From UBA4744 sp963707435 (GTDB taxonomy: Bacteria; Actinomycetota; Acidimicrobiia; Spongiisociales; UBA4744): DNA of 64,000 bases. The stretch spans positions 186,001 through 250,000 of the forward strand of contig CAVPPF010000004.1 in NCBI GenBank assembly GCA_963707435.1, in the 5' to 3' direction. A model generated the notes under the pieces. It had not been told where the DNA came from and did no database searches. It saw only the letters and a list, made by a program, of their open reading frames with translations. This document shows, piece after piece, positions 41,658 through 50,637 of the stretch; positions within the stretch are counted from its first letter, which is position 1, and each line of letters begins with the position of its first letter. Both the position numbers and the translations under genes were made by a program.

Positions 41658-43562
41658 ATCGGTTGGCCCGCATATCTGCGCTACGACGAAGCACACGACC
41701 AACCGTCGCTCGCCAAACCGACGGTCACGCGGGTTCTGGGCTATGCCGCTCCGTACCGTCGCGAGCTCACCCTCACCTTTCTGGCGATCGTGGTCGGCTC
41801 GCTCCTCGCTCTCGTCCCCGCCTACTTGATGCGCGAACTGATCGATACAGCCATCCCACGGAGAGACCGGGGGCTCCTCGCCTTGCTCGGAGTCGGCATG
41901 ATCGCGGCGCCCCTTTTCCGGGCCGGGTTCGAAACGGTTCAGGCATGGTTGGCCGCCCGGGCAGCCCAGGGGATCGTGTTTGATCTTCGGCGCAATACCT
42001 ATCGGCATGTCCAAAACATGCCGATACGCTTCTTCACGCACACCCGCCTCGGCACGCTCTTGACCCGCCTCCAAAGCGACGTGGTCGGTGCACAGTACGT
42101 GATCACCGGAACGTTCGTCACGACCGGGTCGAATGTCGTGATGGTTGCGGCGGTAGGCACGGTGCTGTTTGTGACGGAGTGGCGCCTGACGTTGCTGGCG
42201 ATGGCCGCGCTCCCACTGTTCGTCTTCGCCGCGCGATGGGTAGCTCGCTTGCTGCGCCGGGCATCACAAGACCAAATGGAGCATCAGGCAAAGCTGGCCG
42301 CTATTTCCTCAGACACCATGAGCGTCGGGGGGTCGCTCATGGTGCGGCTGTTCGACCGCTTCGAGTTCGAGAACAGCCGCTTCTCTTCGGAAGCCCATCA
42401 GATCGCCGAACTGGGTATTCGCCGCCAGCTGATCGGGGGATGGTTTCAAGCCATGCTCGGGGCCATCGCCGGGCTCGGAACAGCGGGGGTCTTCGTAGCC
42501 GGCGGCTTCCTGGTGATCCAGGGGGCGTTCACGATCGGGACCGTCGTGATGTTTGCGGCGCTCCTCTATCAGCTCTATTCACCCCTCTCAAATCTCTCCA
42601 ACGCGCGGGTTGAATTCGCCACCGCTCTCGTTTCATTCGAACGCGTTTTCGAAGTGCTCGACATGGTCCCCGATATCACCGATACGCCCGGGGCACTCGA
42701 CCTCGAGACGGCGGAGGGTTCCGTCGAGTTTGACGATGTGTGGTTTCGCTATCCAGCCGGACCGGTGGTCGAAGAAAAGTCCGCGATCAAGGCATCGGAG
42801 TGGCGGCCGGGAATCGAGGCCGGGCCAACGACTTCGGCGCATGCGTCCGAGCGCTGGGCTCTCCAACAGTTCTCGGCCAAGGCGGATCCCGGTCAGTTGG
42901 TAGCCCTCGTGGGTCCGAGCGGAGCAGGCAAGACGACCATCAGCTACCTGATCCCGAGACTCTACGACGTCACCCGGGGCCGCATAACGCTTGACGGACA
43001 CGACATCCGAAGCCTCACCCTGAGCTCGCTGGGCCGGCATGTGAGCATGGTCACCCAGGACGCCTATCTGTTCAACGACACGATCGCGGCCAACCTCCGC
43101 TACGCCCGGCCCGAAGCGACACAACAGGAGATAGAGGCCGCATGTCGAAATGCGAACATCCACGAGTTCATCGCAGCGCTTCCTCAGGCCTACGAAACCA
43201 ATGTCGGCGAGCGGGGCCAGCGGCTTTCGGGCGGCGAGAAGCAACGGATCGGCATCGCTCGAGCCTTGCTCAAAGATGCCGCAATTCTCATACTCGATGA
43301 GGCGACCTCACACCTCGACTCGCTCTCGGAGCGGCTGGTCCAGGAGGCACTCGAACGCGTCATGGTAGGTCGGACGACGTTTGTCATCGCCCACCGCCTT
43401 TCGACGGTACGTTCCGCCGATCTCATACTCGTGCTGGACGGTGGACGTCTGGCCGAATCCGGAACCCACCAGCAGTTGATCGAGCGAGGCGGCTTGTACG
43501 CTTCGCTCCATCAACTTCAACACTTCGAACAGGATGGGGAATCCGATGAACCCCCCCGCTAG
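41658..43562 (+). CDS. ABC exporter (fused membrane domain-ATPase), peptide-type
   Basis: A 634-residue half-transporter: six-helix exporter domain (about residues 30-320) and nucleotide-binding domain with Walker A LVGPSGAGKTTISYL, signature LSGGEKQRIGIAR and Walker B ILILDEATSHLD. About 30 extra residues precede the NBD. No ATG/GTG/TTG lies in frame between the TAG upstream and GTG 41790, which would cut into the first helix. ATC 41658 has GGGAGG five bases upstream, and the encoded IGWPAYLRYDE matches the GW-x-AYxRYDE start of related exporters, so it is taken as the start. It probably exports the peptide product handled by the next two genes. Confidence 0.82.
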   Translation: MGWPAYLRYDEAHDQPSLAKPTVTRVLGYAAPYRRELTLTFLAIVVGSLLALVPAYLMRELIDTAIPRRDRGLLALLGVGMIAAPLFRAGFETVQAWLAARAAQGIVFDLRRNTYRHVQNMPIRFFTHTRLGTLLTRLQSDVVGAQYVITGTFVTTGSNVVMVAAVGTVLFVTEWRLTLLAMAALPLFVFAARWVARLLRRASQDQMEHQAKLAAISSDTMSVGGSLMVRLFDRFEFENSRFSSEAHQIAELGIRRQLIGGWFQAMLGAIAGLGTAGVFVAGGFLVIQGAFTIGTVVMFAALLYQLYSPLSNLSNARVEFATALVSFERVFEVLDMVPDITDTPGALDLETAEGSVEFDDVWFRYPAGPVVEEKSAIKASEWRPGIEAGPTTSAHASERWALQQFSAKADPGQLVALVGPSGAGKTTISYLIPRLYDVTRGRITLDGHDIRSLTLSSLGRHVSMVTQDAYLFNDTIAANLRYARPEATQQEIEAACRNANIHEFIAALPQAYETNVGERGQRLSGGEKQRIGIARALLKDAAILILDEATSHLDSLSERLVQEALERVMVGRTTFVIAHRLSTVRSADLILVLDGGRLAESGTHQQLIERGGLYASLHQLQHFEQDGESDEPPR

Positions 43563-44826
43563 TCCCGCTGAGCCTCTCTCGCTGGCCGGAGGTCCCGACG
43601 CTCTCGTCGAGCGGGTCGGCGAGTCGCTCGCTCAATGGTTGACCAAGGATGGGACCGCCCGGGACGTCGGGAGCTGGAACACTCCTGAGTGGAACGTGGC
43701 CGCATGGCTGGCCTACTGGCAAGGCGCCATCCCGTGGTTGCTGGCTCGGGCCGACGAAGACAGCGTGCAGATCGACCCCGCGGTACGAACTCGCCTGGAG
43801 TCCGTCGACATGCTGATTCGTGCACGCACCGGACGCCTGCTCGAAGACGCTGCCGAGGTTCTCGCCAGCCTCTCCGAAAAATCAATACCTTCCGTTCCGC
43901 TCAAGGGACTCGTGCTGGCCGACCGTTACTACCCGGACCCAAGGACCCGAGCGATGCGGGACATCGACCTGATGATTCACCAAACGGATTACGCTGCTGC
44001 GGCGGGCATTCTTCAAAGCCTCGGCTACCGGCAGCTTGGGAACCAGCCCAAATCGACGGTCTGGGTTCGGGGCGATGTTCATCCCGAATCCTGGTCACCC
44101 GACCACCTTCGGCCACTCGATCTCCACACGAAGTCGGTTGATGACATCGCCAACCTAGGAATACAGCTGGATACCAGATTGTGGAGCGAGTGCGACGTCG
44201 ACCAGCTTCTCGAAGTTCCCGGGGTGCATGTGCTGAAGCCGGCTGCGCTGTTCTTCCATACTGCGTTGCATGCGTCGAACAACTGGGTCCGGCGTGATCC
44301 GATGCTCTCGCACCTGCGCGACCTCGAACTGCTGGCTCGAGGATTCGACGCCTCGAGCTGGGCCCGGGTGCAAGAGCTCGCGAACCCACGTTTGGCGAGG
44401 ACCATATTCCCCGCTCTTGCGTTCCTCGCCCGGTACGCACCTTCGGCAGTTCCCGCCGATGTCAACGCATCGTTGCGAGCCGCAACCCCTCCGCGCTTGC
44501 GGACCTGGGTCGACCGGACGGGTTACGGGCAGTTGACGCGGACGAGCTACGACGCGGCCGATGCCGCAGAACGAGTAGGTTCGGTGCTGATTGCCCGCTC
44601 CAGGCTCGTACACGGCAGGCGGGAGTGGCAGCGGTTCCTTGCCGGTGTCGCTTTTCCTGAGCCGGAGGGAATCCTCACGTCACATAAGTTGGCCGACACC
44701 CGGTGGTGGCCGGTTGCGTACCTGCAGCGCCGTTTGCAGAAAGCGTGGCGCGTCGCCCTTGCGGCGGTCAGGAACCGGTTTCCCCGCCATGGCCAACCAG
44801 GAGAAGGTCGGTCCACCCGTGGATAG
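43534..44826 (+). CDS. Nucleotidyltransferase-5 family protein (lasso-peptide N-type)
   Basis: A 430-residue protein of the uncharacterised nucleotidyltransferase family (NTP_transf_5). VPLKGLVLADRYYPDPRTRAMRDIDLMI (seen as LKG at 123-125 and the D-x-D pair Asp143/Asp145) is the active-site block; LDLHTKSVDD and LLxxKPAALFFHTALHASNNW follow in the usual order. Homologues occur beside HPr-kinase-like genes and ABC exporters in lasso-peptide clusters, where the N protein modifies the peptide (pseudomycoidin PsmN). It overlaps the exporter gene by 29 bases; ATG 43546 is an alternative start. Confidence 0.85.
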   Translation: MGNPMNPPASPAEPLSLAGGPDALVERVGESLAQWLTKDGTARDVGSWNTPEWNVAAWLAYWQGAIPWLLARADEDSVQIDPAVRTRLESVDMLIRARTGRLLEDAAEVLASLSEKSIPSVPLKGLVLADRYYPDPRTRAMRDIDLMIHQTDYAAAAGILQSLGYRQLGNQPKSTVWVRGDVHPESWSPDHLRPLDLHTKSVDDIANLGIQLDTRLWSECDVDQLLEVPGVHVLKPAALFFHTALHASNNWVRRDPMLSHLRDLELLARGFDASSWARVQELANPRLARTIFPALAFLARYAPSAVPADVNASLRAATPPRLRTWVDRTGYGQLTRTSYDAADAAERVGSVLIARSRLVHGRREWQRFLAGVAFPEPEGILTSHKLADTRWWPVAYLQRRLQKAWRVALAAVRNRFPRHGQPGEGRSTRG

Positions 44827-45859
44827 ATCAAGGGACGCGTACAACCACCACCGCGATGCGCTGGACGACTTCTGGCGACGCAAGTCCAGTGCGCCGGTGC
44901 ACCATCAAGACTCGAGGATCTTCGGACATCAGATGACCGTCACGAGCAACCACCCGGGGGTCATGGAGGCCGTGGACCTGGCCACACGCTCATACTCGAC
45001 GGCCGCGCCGTCCGGTCGAGACTTCACCATGCGCATCGTCGTCGACGATCAGTTTCGAGCAGGAGTCGACCCGGCCGGCCACCTCCCCGACGAGATTCTG
45101 TACGTCGGATCGGAGGATTGGCTCGCCATGCGGGTCGGCCGCTGGGGACAGGCACATGTCGACTTGCGGGCAGGCACCTCCGTCGTGATTCTCGGGCCCG
45201 ACCTGGCTTCCAAACCCGGGCTGATCGCTCGCTGGATCATCGACACCATTTGGACCAATTTCCTCATCAGGTCCGGGTACGGGATGCTCCACGCAACGGC
45301 CCTGCACCGAGATGGCACCCTGGTCGCCTTCGTGGCGCCCCACGACTCGGGGAAATCGACCACGGCTCTGCGGCTTGCCTTGGACAGGGGATTCCTCCTC
45401 CTGTCCGACAGTCTTCTCTTCGTTGACGGCTGCCCGGGAGGTCTCCGGTTCAACGCCTTCCCCGTCGGCCGCGTGAGCCTGCGACGGGGTGCCCTCGACG
45501 CATGGCCCCATGTGCGAGAGCACGCCATTGAGGAGTCGATTCGGTCCGAAACGAAGTACTTCGTGAATCTCGCCGCCTTCGCGCCGGAACACGTACAGCG
45601 CCAAGCCGTATGCCCGAACAGGATCTTCCTATTCCTCCTGGAACGCCACGACCACCCGGAAACTGTCCAGCATCAGGTGGACCCGAAGGAGGTCACCGAT
45701 GTGCTGATTGCCAACAGCATGTTCTACGACACCGATCCGGTTTGGATGACCAACCTCGAGTGGATAACCGCCCTTTCCGAAGAGGCCGCGACCTCTCGAT
45801 TGCTGATCGGGACGGACACCGATCGAATGCTCGACACTATCGAGCGAGCGATCAGCTAG
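44789..45859 (+). CDS. HPr kinase-like protein (lasso-peptide K-type)
   Basis: A 356-residue protein of the HPr-kinase/phosphorylase-like fold. The P-loop is APHDSGKST (Lys189), preceded by RSGYGMLHATALHRDGTLVAF and followed by FLLLSDSLLFVD, the pattern of lasso-peptide kinases (paeninodin PadeK type) rather than true HPrK. The N-terminal ~130 residues are of unknown fold. It overlaps the nucleotidyltransferase gene; ATG 44789 is used, GTG 44819 is an alternative. Expected role: phosphorylation of a peptide hydroxyl. Stop codons of this gene and the leftward permease share CTAG. Confidence 0.82.
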   Translation: MANQEKVGPPVDRSRDAYNHHRDALDDFWRRKSSAPVHHQDSRIFGHQMTVTSNHPGVMEAVDLATRSYSTAAPSGRDFTMRIVVDDQFRAGVDPAGHLPDEILYVGSEDWLAMRVGRWGQAHVDLRAGTSVVILGPDLASKPGLIARWIIDTIWTNFLIRSGYGMLHATALHRDGTLVAFVAPHDSGKSTTALRLALDRGFLLLSDSLLFVDGCPGGLRFNAFPVGRVSLRRGALDAWPHVREHAIEESIRSETKYFVNLAAFAPEHVQRQAVCPNRIFLFLLERHDHPETVQHQVDPKEVTDVLIANSMFYDTDPVWMTNLEWITALSEEAATSRLLIGTDTDRMLDTIERAIS

Positions 45860-46722
45860 TCGAGGGGGAGCCATTCGTTGCGGGGATCAAATCGCGGCTC
45901 GAGTCCGTAGTTGATCAGAACGAGGCTCAGCACGGTGATCGTGATGAGGAGACCCGTGGGCAAGACCCACCAGAGCCAGGCATCGCCCAGCGCCGCACCA
46001 CTCGCCTGGGCGAAGAACAGCATGGTCCCCCAGCTCTTCTGAGTCGGATCGCCCAATCCCAGGAAACTCAACCCCGCCTCGGCGAGGATTGCAGCGCTGG
46101 CTACGAACAACACCTGGACTGCGACAATCTCACGCAATGCGGGCCAAACGTGATGGACCAGAATCCGCCACCGGCTGCTGCCCGCCAGCACAGCCGCATC
46201 CACGAAGAGCTCGCGCAAGATGCTCAGCGCTCGCGCCCGGATGACGCGGGCCGGGCCGGCCCACAAGACCGCCGTCAAGAGCGTGATCACCGCTCCTCGT
46301 CCTCCACCCACGTATGCACCCAGCACGAGGACCAGCGGAAAGAACGGCAGGACGAGCGCAAGGTCGGCGAAACGCATGGCGAGACGCCCCGGCCAATGGT
46401 CGGAGATAGCTCCCAGCAGTCCAAAACCCAGCGCAATCACCACGGCAAGCACACCGACACTCAAACCGGTCACGAGCGATGCCCGGGTGCCCCATATGAG
46501 CTCACTGAGCAGATCCTGGCCGATGTCATTCGTTCCCAGCCGGAACACGGGTCCGGGTCGCTCGAGCGGGGGACCGACCGTCTCGGTCGGATCGAAGGGC
46601 GCGAACCAATCCGGGACAAGAGCCATCAGGCCCAGGATTACCAGGAGCACCAGGCCCACCCAGCCGGCCGATCTCTGCCAGCGTCTCAGTGCGACGGCAG
46701 GGTCGAGTGGCAGTGTGCTCAT
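45856..46722 (-). CDS. Oligopeptide/dipeptide ABC importer permease, DppC-like
   Basis: A 288-residue permease with six helices. The family's inner-membrane motif GLSFLGLGDPTQKSWGTML (EAA-loop region, before the fifth helix) and LGTNDIGQDLLSELIWGTRASL are typical of DppC/OppC. It overlaps the DppB-like stop by four bases (ATGA). The ATPase subunits (DppD/DppF) are missing from the operon, which continues into the HprK-like gene on the opposite strand. Confidence 0.92.
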   Translation of the reverse strand: MSTLPLDPAVALRRWQRSAGWVGLVLLVILGLMALVPDWFAPFDPTETVGPPLERPGPVFRLGTNDIGQDLLSELIWGTRASLVTGLSVGVLAVVIALGFGLLGAISDHWPGRLAMRFADLALVLPFFPLVLVLGAYVGGGRGAVITLLTAVLWAGPARVIRARALSILRELFVDAAVLAGSSRWRILVHHVWPALREIVAVQVLFVASAAILAEAGLSFLGLGDPTQKSWGTMLFFAQASGAALGDAWLWWVLPTGLLITITVLSLVLINYGLEPRFDPRNEWLPLD

Positions 46723-47693
46723 CGCGGGCTCCGCAGGCGCGGGTCGAGCCGCGGGTACAAGAACTCGGTGAACATGTTGATGGCCAGCACTCCAACCGTG
46801 AAAATCAGAAACCCGCCCTGGAGCAGGGGATAGTCGCGGGTCTTGGCTGCCTCGAACATCATCGCACCAATACCCCGATAGTTGAACACGGTCTCGATGA
46901 GGATCACCCCGCCCAGCAATTGGCCGAAGTCGAGCGCCAGCATCGTGATGACCGGAGCCGCTGCATTTCGAACGCCGTGGCGATACAGCACGGCGCGATC
47001 AGGAAGACCCTTGGCGCGGGCCAGGAGCAGATGGGGCTCGTTCGACACATTGATGACCGACGCCCGCATCATTGCGTAGGCAACCGGAACGTAGCTGATT
47101 GCCAGGACACCCACCGGAAGCACGGCGTGGTGGACCACATCGGCGACTCCCGCCCATCCATCGGGCCGGGGTATCGAGTAAGAATCACCACTGGGGAACC
47201 AGCCGAGCGTCACCGCAAAGATCGGGATAACGATCATGGCAAGCCAGAACACGGGCATAGAGCGCAACGCGAACATGAAGGAGAGCTGACCGAGACCACC
47301 CCGGCGACTCCATGCGGCCCGCGCTCCGAGAGCACCTCCAATGACGGTGGCAATGACCAGGGCCGAGATGACCAGGAGGGCCGTCCACATGAGGCGATCT
47401 ACGAGAACCTCGAGAACCGGGCGTCCGCCGCTGTACCGAAACGACGTACCGAGATCGCCGCGCACGAGGTTGCTGAGATATCCGAAGTACTGCGAGAGCA
47501 GCGGTTCATCGAGGCCGTAGGCGCTCCGCAGGGCCGCGATGCGCTCGGGTCCCATCTGCCGGACCGCATCTCCTGCAATCAGAGCCAGCGGATCGCCGGG
47601 AAGAGCACGCGGCAGAAAGAAGTTGATCGATACCGCAACGAGCAGCGTGAGCAGGTATTCCCCAACCCGCCCGCCGCGCTTCTGAGCGCTCAT
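46719..47693 (-). CDS. Oligopeptide/dipeptide ABC importer permease, DppB-like
   Basis: A 324-residue permease. The N-terminal LLTLLVAVSINFFLPRALPGDPL is typical of DppB/OppB and its extracytoplasmic loop is followed by LSQYFGYLSNLVRGDLGTSF. The cytoplasmic EAA-like motif is ARAKGLPDRAVLYRHGVRNA. ATG 47693 overlaps the phosphotransferase stop by ATGA. Confidence 0.92.
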   Translation of the reverse strand: MSAQKRGGRVGEYLLTLLVAVSINFFLPRALPGDPLALIAGDAVRQMGPERIAALRSAYGLDEPLLSQYFGYLSNLVRGDLGTSFRYSGGRPVLEVLVDRLMWTALLVISALVIATVIGGALGARAAWSRRGGLGQLSFMFALRSMPVFWLAMIVIPIFAVTLGWFPSGDSYSIPRPDGWAGVADVVHHAVLPVGVLAISYVPVAYAMMRASVINVSNEPHLLLARAKGLPDRAVLYRHGVRNAAAPVITMLALDFGQLLGGVILIETVFNYRGIGAMMFEAAKTRDYPLLQGGFLIFTVGVLAINMFTEFLYPRLDPRLRSPR

Positions 47694-48685
47694 CGTGTCA
47701 GCAATCCGTTCAGTTTCTCGAAGAGGAGCGGTCGCATTACATTCCAGTACCTCGCCGGCTTGCTCCCCCCGGCGTAAGGCTGAACCACCGATCTGTGTGC
47801 CACCGAAACGAGAGCCAGGGCGAAGACTTCGTCCGCCACACGCTGCCTGCGGTTGCGTTCGGCAGCGGCCGGTACCGCCCCTCCGAGCCGTTCCCGCTCT
47901 CGCCAATAGATGTCGAGAACCAGTTCACGATCCACGCCCAGCGAAGCCCCGAAAGGCTGGATGTCCAGGTAGGCGAGATCAAACTCGGGAGCACCCCAGC
48001 CGGTCATATCCCAGTCGATCAGCGCACAACGGCAGGGTGGTGCATGCCGCAGCCCGACATTGGAAGGATGGACATCGAGGTGAAGGATGGTGTCCAAGCC
48101 GTCCAAAGACGCAAGTTCTTCGAAGGCCCGTCGAGCCATCGCTGAGAGTCCCGGCAGGTCGCCCCATATTCCCAGTCGAGCCAGATCGAGGGCTTGCGAT
48201 GACACCGCGTCCGGCGACCAGGTGGGCTGCCCGTACTCGAGCATCCACGGTCGGCGACCAACCTCCCGTCCCTCTACGTGGAGATGCGCATAGCCGGGCA
48301 AGAAGCATCTGAACTCGTCAAGAGTCCACCGATGGTCTTCCGCAGGAAACCCGTACCCGGTCGTCAAATCCTCGAGCGCCAGGTAGCGAACATCACCGTG
48401 CTCAACGGAATCGAGCAGCCGGGGTGTCCGAATGCCGAGCCGGGGCAGCACGTCCCGGTATGCCGCCGCCTCACGACGAACGAAGTCCGGATCAGAGCCA
48501 ACGGAGCCGGTCTCCTTGATCACGGCGTTCGCAGCCGGGCGGTCGCCGACCACCAGTCGCCATACACGGCTGATGCCGCCGCTGCCCAGCGGGTGCCAGC
48601 TCAGCGATCCGGCACCCGGAAACAATCGCTGCGCCAGGCTCAGAGCTCCGGCAGGAATCTCCTCCGGTTCACTCACCCTCGACAA
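47690..48685 (-). CDS. Aminoglycoside-phosphotransferase-like kinase inside the importer operon
   Basis: A 331-residue kinase-like protein (APH/choline-kinase fold). The Brenner motif HLDVHPSN (residues 202-209, catalytic Asp204) and the Mg-binding IDWD (223-226) are intact, and NAVIKETG holds the probable ATP lysine. Members phosphorylate aminoglycosides, homoserine, choline, fructosamine or sugars; the substrate here is unknown. It overlaps both neighbours by a few bases (SBP stop by 17 bases, DppB start by 4), so it is translationally part of the importer operon. Confidence 0.82.
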   Translation of the reverse strand: MSRVSEPEEIPAGALSLAQRLFPGAGSLSWHPLGSGGISRVWRLVVGDRPAANAVIKETGSVGSDPDFVRREAAAYRDVLPRLGIRTPRLLDSVEHGDVRYLALEDLTTGYGFPAEDHRWTLDEFRCFLPGYAHLHVEGREVGRRPWMLEYGQPTWSPDAVSSQALDLARLGIWGDLPGLSAMARRAFEELASLDGLDTILHLDVHPSNVGLRHAPPCRCALIDWDMTGWGAPEFDLAYLDIQPFGASLGVDRELVLDIYWRERERLGGAVPAAAERNRRQRVADEVFALALVSVAHRSVVQPYAGGSKPARYWNVMRPLLFEKLNGLLTR

Positions 48686-50264
48686 ACGACCACGGTGTCA
48701 TGATCCCGTTTCCGCGCATGAAGACCCAACCGTCGTATGCGTCAGAGTTCACTGCGAAGTTTCCGGCCGGTGACATCAACGGAATGAATGGCAGAGCTTC
48801 GGCAATCCGCTCCTGAATGAGCGTCGACAGCTCATCCGACCTCTCCTCATCCGGCGTAGTCACAAACTCGGCCAGCAGAGCATCCAGCGTGGGGTCGGCG
48901 ATGCCCGTCAGGTTTGCCCACCCGACTCCGCCGAAGTCGCCATCGACGAGTCCTCGTACGAAGCCTCGTTGAGTCTGGACACCTGCCGACCAGCCCCACA
49001 CGGCCAGGTCGTAGTCCGGATCGGGTACGGCGGCGAAGCTGGGCCAAATCCGGGAGACGGCGGTGTCGATGTCGATACAGGCGGGAGAGGCGTCAATGCC
49101 AACGTCGGCGAGCCACCCACCGATCAACTCCGCGGTGCGCACCTCTGTTGGATTGTTTGCATCGCAGAGAATGTCGAATTCGGCGGGAATGCCGCCAAAC
49201 TCCCGAACGCCGTTGCCATCCGAGTCCGCGAGCCCGGCTTCGTCGAGAAGCTCTGCGGCTCTCCCCGGGTCGAAGTCGTGGCCGATATTCTCGCTCCAGG
49301 GCAGGTCCGGGTGATACCAGCTCAACGGCAGCTCAGTTCCGCGTCCCAGGAAGACGGTCTCGGTCAAGGAGGCTGTGTCTATCGCTGTGGCAATTGCCGT
49401 TCGAACCTCCGGGATATCAAATGGAGGCCGCGAACCGTTGGCGTACAGCACGTAGTTGAAGAAGTCCGATCCGCGCAAGACCTCGATACCTTCGTCGCCT
49501 TCGAGCTGGTCGACCTGAGCCGGCGGGACCGATGCCAGTACCGCATCAGCCGCTCCCGTCCGCAGCTGGCTGAATTGCTGCGTCCGGTCCTTCACCACCT
49601 TGGCAATCAAGGTTTCGACCTTTGGGGCTCCGCGAAAATAGTCGGCGTTGGCGGAAAACGTATACGTCTCACCGGGGACGATCTCGTCCAGGACGAAGGG
49701 GCCGGTGCCAATCTCCCCTTGAAACTGGTTCAGTTCTCCACTCAGGGGCTCCTGGCCTTCCCAAACATGCTGCGGAAGGATGTAGTAACCGGCCAGTCCC
49801 TCATTCACGAAGAACGGAGCGGGCTGAGAAAGCCGGATCGTCACGCTGTGATCGCCGGTGACCTCTATGGAATCCACGGCACCGAGGTTGGGAGCCCGGC
49901 CCGCTGCAATGAGGAACTCGTAGCTGAACTTGACATCCTCGGCAGTGAAGGGCTCGCCATCGTGCCAGGTTACGTCGTCACGGAGTGCAATCTCCCAGGT
50001 CAACCCGTCTGGGCTTGGTGATGCCTCCGTCGCCAGCGCCGGAACCGGTTCGAGGTCCGGCGATCGCGCAAACAGAGGATCGTAGACCCACCCCACCATC
50101 CAGAAACCGATGAACGTATTGAAGTTCGCCGGCGTGATCGGGCCCTCATCGTTGTCGATGAGCACCACGAGCGATTCGGTCGTCTGGGCACCTGTCGCGC
50201 AAGCCCCCACAATCAACATCATCGCAATGACGAGTATCCCCACCGTCCAGATTCTCCGCTCCAT
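48669..50264 (-). CDS. Oligopeptide/nickel-type ABC substrate-binding lipoprotein
   Basis: A 531-residue solute-binding protein of the family-5 (Opp/Dpp/NikA) type. The lipobox is IVGAC with lipidated Cys22. TWEIALRDDVTWHDGEPFTAEDVKFSYEF is the family's clearest block (seen here uninterrupted), and the VRTAIATAID segment also matches. It would deliver peptides or a peptide-like ligand to the DppB/DppC permeases downstream. It is the first gene of the operon and overlaps the kinase gene by 17 bases. Confidence 0.9.
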   Translation of the reverse strand: MERRIWTVGILVIAMMLIVGACATGAQTTESLVVLIDNDEGPITPANFNTFIGFWMVGWVYDPLFARSPDLEPVPALATEASPSPDGLTWEIALRDDVTWHDGEPFTAEDVKFSYEFLIAAGRAPNLGAVDSIEVTGDHSVTIRLSQPAPFFVNEGLAGYYILPQHVWEGQEPLSGELNQFQGEIGTGPFVLDEIVPGETYTFSANADYFRGAPKVETLIAKVVKDRTQQFSQLRTGAADAVLASVPPAQVDQLEGDEGIEVLRGSDFFNYVLYANGSRPPFDIPEVRTAIATAIDTASLTETVFLGRGTELPLSWYHPDLPWSENIGHDFDPGRAAELLDEAGLADSDGNGVREFGGIPAEFDILCDANNPTEVRTAELIGGWLADVGIDASPACIDIDTAVSRIWPSFAAVPDPDYDLAVWGWSAGVQTQRGFVRGLVDGDFGGVGWANLTGIADPTLDALLAEFVTTPDEERSDELSTLIQERIAEALPFIPLMSPAGNFAVNSDAYDGWVFMRGNGIMTPWSFVEGE

Positions 50265-50362
50265 TGTCGCGCGCCCTCTCTCTCAAGACCACGGAGACTA
50301 CTCACCGGGCGAGAAAGAAACACCCGCCGGGTTTCCCTGCGAACAGAACAAATGTCGTCAGA

Positions 50363-50595
50363 TCACGAGGCCGAGCGGAAAAGCCTTCGAGCTAATCCTT
50401 CTTCCGCAAACACCAGCTCTCCTTCGACGATGGTTGCGACCACACCCAGGGTGCTCGTCGAGCAACACCAGGTCCGCCTTGTTCCCCGGTGCGATGGTTC
50501 CTCTCGAGGACTCTCCGATCACCGGCGAAGTCGGACGATATGAAACCATCCGGTGCCATGACCCGCCCGTTGCGGATCAGCAGGGTGCTAATCAT
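50363..50595 (-). pseudogene. Amidohydrolase remnant with internal deletion and frameshifts
   Basis: Three pieces of an amidohydrolase in three frames lie in order on this strand. An N-terminal piece starts at ATG 50595 (MISTLLIRNGRVMAPDG, the beginning of the amidohydrolase beta domain). Next comes GTIAPGNKADLVLLDEHPG, the diagnostic C-terminal beta-domain motif, in the second frame; then GVVATIVEGELVFAEEGLARR up to TGA at 50363-50365 in the third. About 300 central residues, including the metal site, are absent. It was probably an aminoacylase- or dihydroorotase-like enzyme. Confidence 0.72.
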
Positions 50596-50637
50596 TCGAC
50601 CCGAAATCTCGTGCCGGGATCTGCGGTGTCTCCCAGG

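Noticed and set aside
41447..41659. A leftward 70-residue frame in the same gap
   Set aside because: It runs through the drrA promoter and has no ribosome site or recognisable family.
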